Assembly (NCBI GenBank): GCA_035236585.1
Contig: CP141128.1
Coordinates: 52,193,257-52,257,256, forward strand
Reading direction: 5' to 3'
Length of the DNA: 64,000 nucleotides
From: Warburgia ugandensis
Taxonomy: Eukaryota; Streptophyta; Magnoliopsida; Canellales; Canellaceae
A program made the position numbers and the translations under genes. Below are positions 59,344 through 64,000 of this stretch, piece after piece (within the stretch, counting starts at the first letter, position 1; each line of letters begins with the position of its first letter). The notes beneath the pieces are model-generated. The model saw only the letters and a list, made by a program, of their open reading frames with translations, ran no database searches and had not been told where the DNA came from.

Positions 59344-62300
59344 CAACACCTATAGGGCTAGCAGTAGTGGAACAATGTGGTTTCGCCTAGTGGAAACCAT
59401 TCAAGGAAAGATTGAAAAACTTGTTTCTAGCTTCCCCTTTTTTAAATTTGTGGATTTATCCTCTTACTTACTGATATTCATAGCATTTAAAGGCTACGAT
59501 AATAGTAGTAGTATGTGAAAGATATGAATTGGTAGCATCACCCAATCTACATTGAACGAAGCTTCACAACAAGATAACAAAGAGAGAAACTTTTAAAGAA
59601 CAATTACATTTACTTAACTCCAAGCTATTACCAAGAGAAAATCATACAAAACTACAAAAATCAATAGGAACAATGTACAACTACCTATTGGATCGGATCT
59701 GGAGTTGGAGTTTACTCCTATCTTCAACTAATCCACACATTATTCTCCTCTCTCTACACAATCCTTTGGATGTCCAAGCCTCTTCCTTTCATAAAGAGTG
59801 AGCAACTACAATTATCAAGTACTCCCTATCTCCTTAAACCCCTCATGCACCTACAATTGACTCTCTCCTCCAATCACACCATCCATTCATGAAAGTAGAA
59901 TGTCTCTAGGTGTTTTCTTTTCATAGCATTAGTACCTCTCTCTTGTTTGCAAGAGGTCAGGCAATTAGATTGCTACTAGCTAGCAGCTATTGTTGTGGCA
60001 CATGGCTCAACATTGAGCTACCATCCTTAAGATCCCAACCCTTTGCTACTAGCTACCATACTTAATTTTGACTTGACCATCACTTTGCGAAACCGTCAAG
60101 TGAAATTCCTTATCATCACATTATATCCCATACACTCCCTTATCATCTACATGTTATACATTCTCATCCTTGTGGGGCCCTTAATGTGTGTAAGATTGAA
60201 GGAGTGTGTGGAACCCATGTATAATCACCCACTTTCACACCATAATGTGAGTGATCTAACCTTGCATAAGCTTGGTCGTGAAATACATGGAATGGTCCTC
60301 AAAGACTTGGGCTTTTGCCTCTTCAATTGATCTGGATCATCAAAATTATAATGATATATGCTGTGCATTTATATTCAAGCTTGAGCATTGAATAAATTTT
60401 TGATCGGCATGATCTCTCTACTTGGATATTAGCATACAACCTACAAAGCATAGAAAATTCCTAATTATTGTTATTTTATCATTGGTTTTGAACATATTTA
60501 CCTTTGGATGGAGATCTAACCCTTAAATACATCATATTATGGTTTATATGAAATTTAATGAATTTAGTGCAAATCCATCATATGAGTGTAAAATTGATCA
60601 ATTTAAAACAATACAAAATTTGGGATTTTTTAAATGTAATATTAAACATTCGACAAGCACCCCAACCAGCATTTTATTGGTCTTAAGCAAAGCATGTGAA
60701 AACCATTTTATAAAAAAAATAAAAATTACCATTTTTACAGGTACTCACAATTGCATTTAACCTATACAATGAGCCCTAGGTTACTCTTAGGGCACAAGTT
60801 AAAACTCTTGAGCATTTGTAGTGAATTTAGCCACAAAATATGAAAAGAGGTCAATTCTTAAGTTTATCTAAAAGAATTCCCATTTATTAGGATTCGGTAA
60901 CTTTAGCAAGCTAATAAGAATTGATGAAATGTTCAAATCCTTCTCTTATGCTAAAGATATTCCACTTAAACCTGTATCTTGGAGTGTAGTGTGTGTACAA
61001 ATTACATACACGATAGATTTTTACTTCTAATTTGATTATGACTTAAAATTTCCTTCAAAAATGTGTTTCGACCTCAAATCTCATAATCAAATGTACATCT
61101 AGGAATAAAACTCTTGGAAAAAGTGTTAAGAGTATCTCTCAGTTATGTGAGCAAAGTTTTTAGAGTTCTAATAGCTCATGTATTATTTGAAATAATGAGA
61201 ATACAAAGGAAATATTATGATCCCTTTATAAATGATGCAATTACCAAGAGAAATTTAAGGAATATAACACCCTAACTTCTATCTATTTGTATCACCATTA
61301 AGACCATATTCAGCGTAAGATCAATAAGTCTTTAGTTAGGATGAAACAAAGGCTTAGAACAAGGTGATGAAAAGAACAGACATGGTTTTCAAAGTCTATA
61401 AAAATAAGTAGAGGTCTTCTACTAAACATTGATAATTTTACATCATTGCACTAAAGTTAACATTCTTTTGTACTTTTCTATTGTTCTTCTTTTCTTCTTT
61501 ATTTTACATTTTTTGAATCTTTTTAAATGTATTTGAAAAACTTTGTTTTCTTGATATTCACTTCCTTTCTTGAATTGTAATTTAAAGATATTTCTTCAAC
61601 CATCTCTAACTTATTTTTCAAGAAAATTGATAATGGATTTTTAATATTGGGTTTGTAAAGGTGTAGGTAATTGGATTCATAAGAAAAAAAGGCTTGTATA
61701 AAAGCTCAAAAGGTCTAAGTAGTGGTAAAAGTATCATTGGGTAGTTTTTTATGCCTTTAGGTTTTAGTAAGGATGGCCTAAATCATTTCTCAGGTTTAAT
61801 ATTTTCTACCAATTTTAACAAACTTCTACAAGATTAAAGCTAATACCCAGTAAATACTCTTGGTAATTGACCAAATCAAAGAATACTAAGATCAACTAAA
61901 ATTTAAGCACACTAAAGAAAATTTTAGAATTCCATGTATAACCCTCATAAAAAATGAGTAGCTCAAATAATCACATGGCTTATAGGTCTCCACTAGTTTT
62001 CTTCAAAGTTTCAAAGTCATAACCACTTATTAGTTAAAAATAAGTACATGTGACTATGCTCATAAGAGTGTCTGAGATTAGTTGTCATGAAACACTTTAT
62101 AAAATGAGTAAAATAAGGAATTAATCATATATTATTCTATAAATATGCTAAAGTAATGAAAAAGCACTAAAATTTAGAAAGGTCAATTCTCATCACAGTA
62201 TAGGAATTGACCTTGAAATTCAAAAATATATGCAAAATTTCTCAATTTTCTTATATAAATAAAAATATAAAAAGACCAAACTTTTCACGAATTCTACACC

Positions 62301-62400
62301 CCCAACTGAAGGGAAACATTGTTCACAATTTTGAAAAGTAGGATGATAAAACAACATTAAGAAATTAAGAATGGATTATGTACAAAAAGACAGTACTAAA
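59344..62400. other. Unassigned, AT-rich, no gene
   Basis: No convincing coding sequence. Segment 59510-60350 has slightly higher complexity and might be an old LTR of another superfamily, but I cannot show ends, primer site or duplication. A possible coding role for short frames such as 60043-60330 is unsupported. Confidence 0.4.
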
Positions 62401-62403
62401 AGA

Positions 62404-62930
62404 CTAGGATACATAAATATTACAAAGGCATAGGATCGACTCAATTACTAGGTCCCAAACGAAATTAGAGTGGTGCTTCACCCAATTTAGCATCAAAATT
62501 TCCCCCTTGCATTGGTTTAATACTTTAATAAATTTTGTGGAGCATATATCAAAAGAATCCTCAAAAATAAAGAAGCTATCCACGTAAACCTTTAAAAGGT
62601 TCTCTACCATAACATTGGAGATGCCCAACATATGTTAGTGAAAAGTAGCTGGAGGGTGGTCTCTTAGATATACATACTTGAGATCGAAAGGTAGAGATGG
62701 AAACTCAAGTTTAAGAGGTTCAATTGAGGATGGAAAGGGAGTGGATCCCCTTAGGGGAAATTCCCAAAAATGAGGTTCCTAGTTGTTTATGTCCATGATG
62801 GGCATAGAATCAAGGAGCGTATCAAATTATTCTATCAATTTATCCTCATTGAACCCATTAGAATAGTCCAAATAGGTGTCACGTGGATCCAAAAAGGAAG
62901 ACTATTTAAATTGATTTAGCACCACTAAAT
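62404..62930 (-). pseudogene. Athila/Tat-like gypsy pol relic
   Basis: Minus strand, right to left. The region before RT (about 62660-62720) resembles FPSLPFDLKYVYL, as in the ELKPLP.HL.YAYLG motif of Athila/Tat pol. An RT piece follows (62480-62631): VENLLKVYVDSFFIFEDSFD, then VLNQCKGEILMLNWVK, recalling VFMDDFSVFG.SFD and LNWEKCHF. This is a different gypsy branch from the Tekay-like elements. Very decayed and short; no LTRs found. Assignment is by remembered motif only. Confidence 0.5.
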
Positions 62931-64000
62931 TTATTATGTTATCATTGTGCAAGTGAATAGAGGATTTGTATGGTATATTGGATTATTTTTATGAACCTTC
63001 CAATTTCATTGTGCACCCAAATATGCAAACAATTTAATTTCTTTGAGCTTTGCATACAATGGAAGAGTAATTTTTCTTTTTCTTTTTCTTTTTTCCTTGT
63101 ATGTAATAAAAGGGTTTTCTTTTGTACACATTGTTTACTTTTTATCTTCTTCTTCTTCTTTTTTTTTTGGAAAACTAAACTAAAGTAAGCAACTTAAGAT
63201 GATGAACAAACAAAGGACATGGTTAACAAACCCATTCCTAACAAGCTGAATGATGTTTTGATTATCTTGATTTTGGCAAGGTGAGTAGCTTTTAGATTAA
63301 CATACTCTAGACAACTCCTCTTTTTCAAACTTGTCCTATTGCTTACCAAGTAGATCCTTCCTAAATCAACTACTTCATATCATCCTTAGTTAGAAGAAGG
63401 TAATCTAAATTACAAGATGTATTGGTAGAGTAAGTCATTTAAATACCAACAAGGTGATTTAGCTTGGGGCCACTAGAATGACAGTACTTACCTCCTTTCA
63501 GGAGAGTCCTATGAGCTTGAAAGCCTCTATAGGCCTCTTCTAATTTATTTTAATTCAAACTTAAAGGCTAGGGTATATGAAAGGTGATAATTAACCTAGG
63601 TGGGAAAGAGGTGGTGATGAAATCCACCCTTGATCTTGTAGGGTGTGATGCCCTTACTAGTCAATTTTGATTCACCATGGCACAGAAAATCCCCATAAAG
63701 TAAATAAATGTGTCCTAATAATGCAAGAAAAATAATAAACTAATGCAATAGCCTAGAAAATATGCAAGAATTAAAATATTAATGCTATATATATATATAT
63801 ATGAATAATACTACTAAACAATTATATAAATCTACATTAATAATGAAAATCCTACATCTATAAAAAAAAACAAAAGAATGTGTAGATCTCATAGTGGGAT
63901 CCTAAAGCTAAATCTTCTTGTACAAGGGTAAACCATTTACAAACCACCTCTACTTCTAAGCAACGATGGTTTACCCTTGACCTATATTATTACAACCCTT
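62931..64000. other. Unassigned AT-rich end of window
   Basis: No gene seen. Simple repeats: a pyrimidine run of T5C-like units at about 63070-63097, CTT units followed by a T run at about 63137-63169, and a perfect TA run at about 63786-63802. Confidence 0.5.

Noticed and set aside
60043-60330. 95-codon open frame in the right flank
   Set aside because: Composition is like random AT-rich sequence, no motif is recognised, and there is no promoter or splice context.

Overview
This window looks like nuclear DNA of a flowering plant, from a repeat-dense region of the heterochromatin type. It is AT-rich. Nearly everything recognisable belongs to Ty3/gypsy LTR retrotransposons whose gag, RT, RNase H and integrase sequences resemble the chromovirus Tekay/Del lineage, with primer-binding sites matching initiator tRNA-Met (TGGTATCAGAGCC). 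I found no host protein-coding gene, tRNA, rRNA, CRISPR array or operon. The species cannot be named from the sequence. Family letters (A, B, C, D, E) are my own labels.

Layout. 1-1336: AT-rich DNA with no gene. 1342-28554: a three-level nest bounded by the 5-bp target duplication CATGC. Element A (+) carries element B (+) in its 3' LTR, and B carries element C (-) in pol; C has its own duplication GTTAG. 28560-29893: unassigned, perhaps a decayed LTR. 29894-30065: the 3' end of an RTE-like LINE reading frame. 30066-37163: a 7.1-kb inverted repeat, in which two ~2.96-kb LTRs of family E face opposite ways around a 420-bp gag remnant. 37164-37685: a primer site and a GC-rich leader, apparently of a non-autonomous element. 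37686-48816: a forward family-B LTR split by a second B element on the minus strand (39107-46923). 48817-55374: a gag-less family-D element (+) with its 3' LTR. 55375-59343: a second copy of the same hybrid B/D module, carrying a solo LTR (56902-58527, duplication TGTCC). 59344-64000: largely unassigned, with a small Athila/Tat-like pol relic near 62.4-62.9 kb.

How the parts relate. Every coding region is a broken fossil. The minus-strand B copy (39107-46923) keeps the best-preserved pol, with RT and RNase H in one open stretch. Nesting order gives relative ages: A is oldest, then B, then C. This agrees with LTR divergence judged by eye (A about 12%, C about 5-10%). The most unusual structures are the family-E foldback, the repeated hybrid B/D module, LTR chimeras that break at nearly the same point of the B LTR, and a GC-rich segment downstream of the TATA box that recurs in otherwise different LTR families. 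I found no convincing new protein-based system; the interest here is structural.
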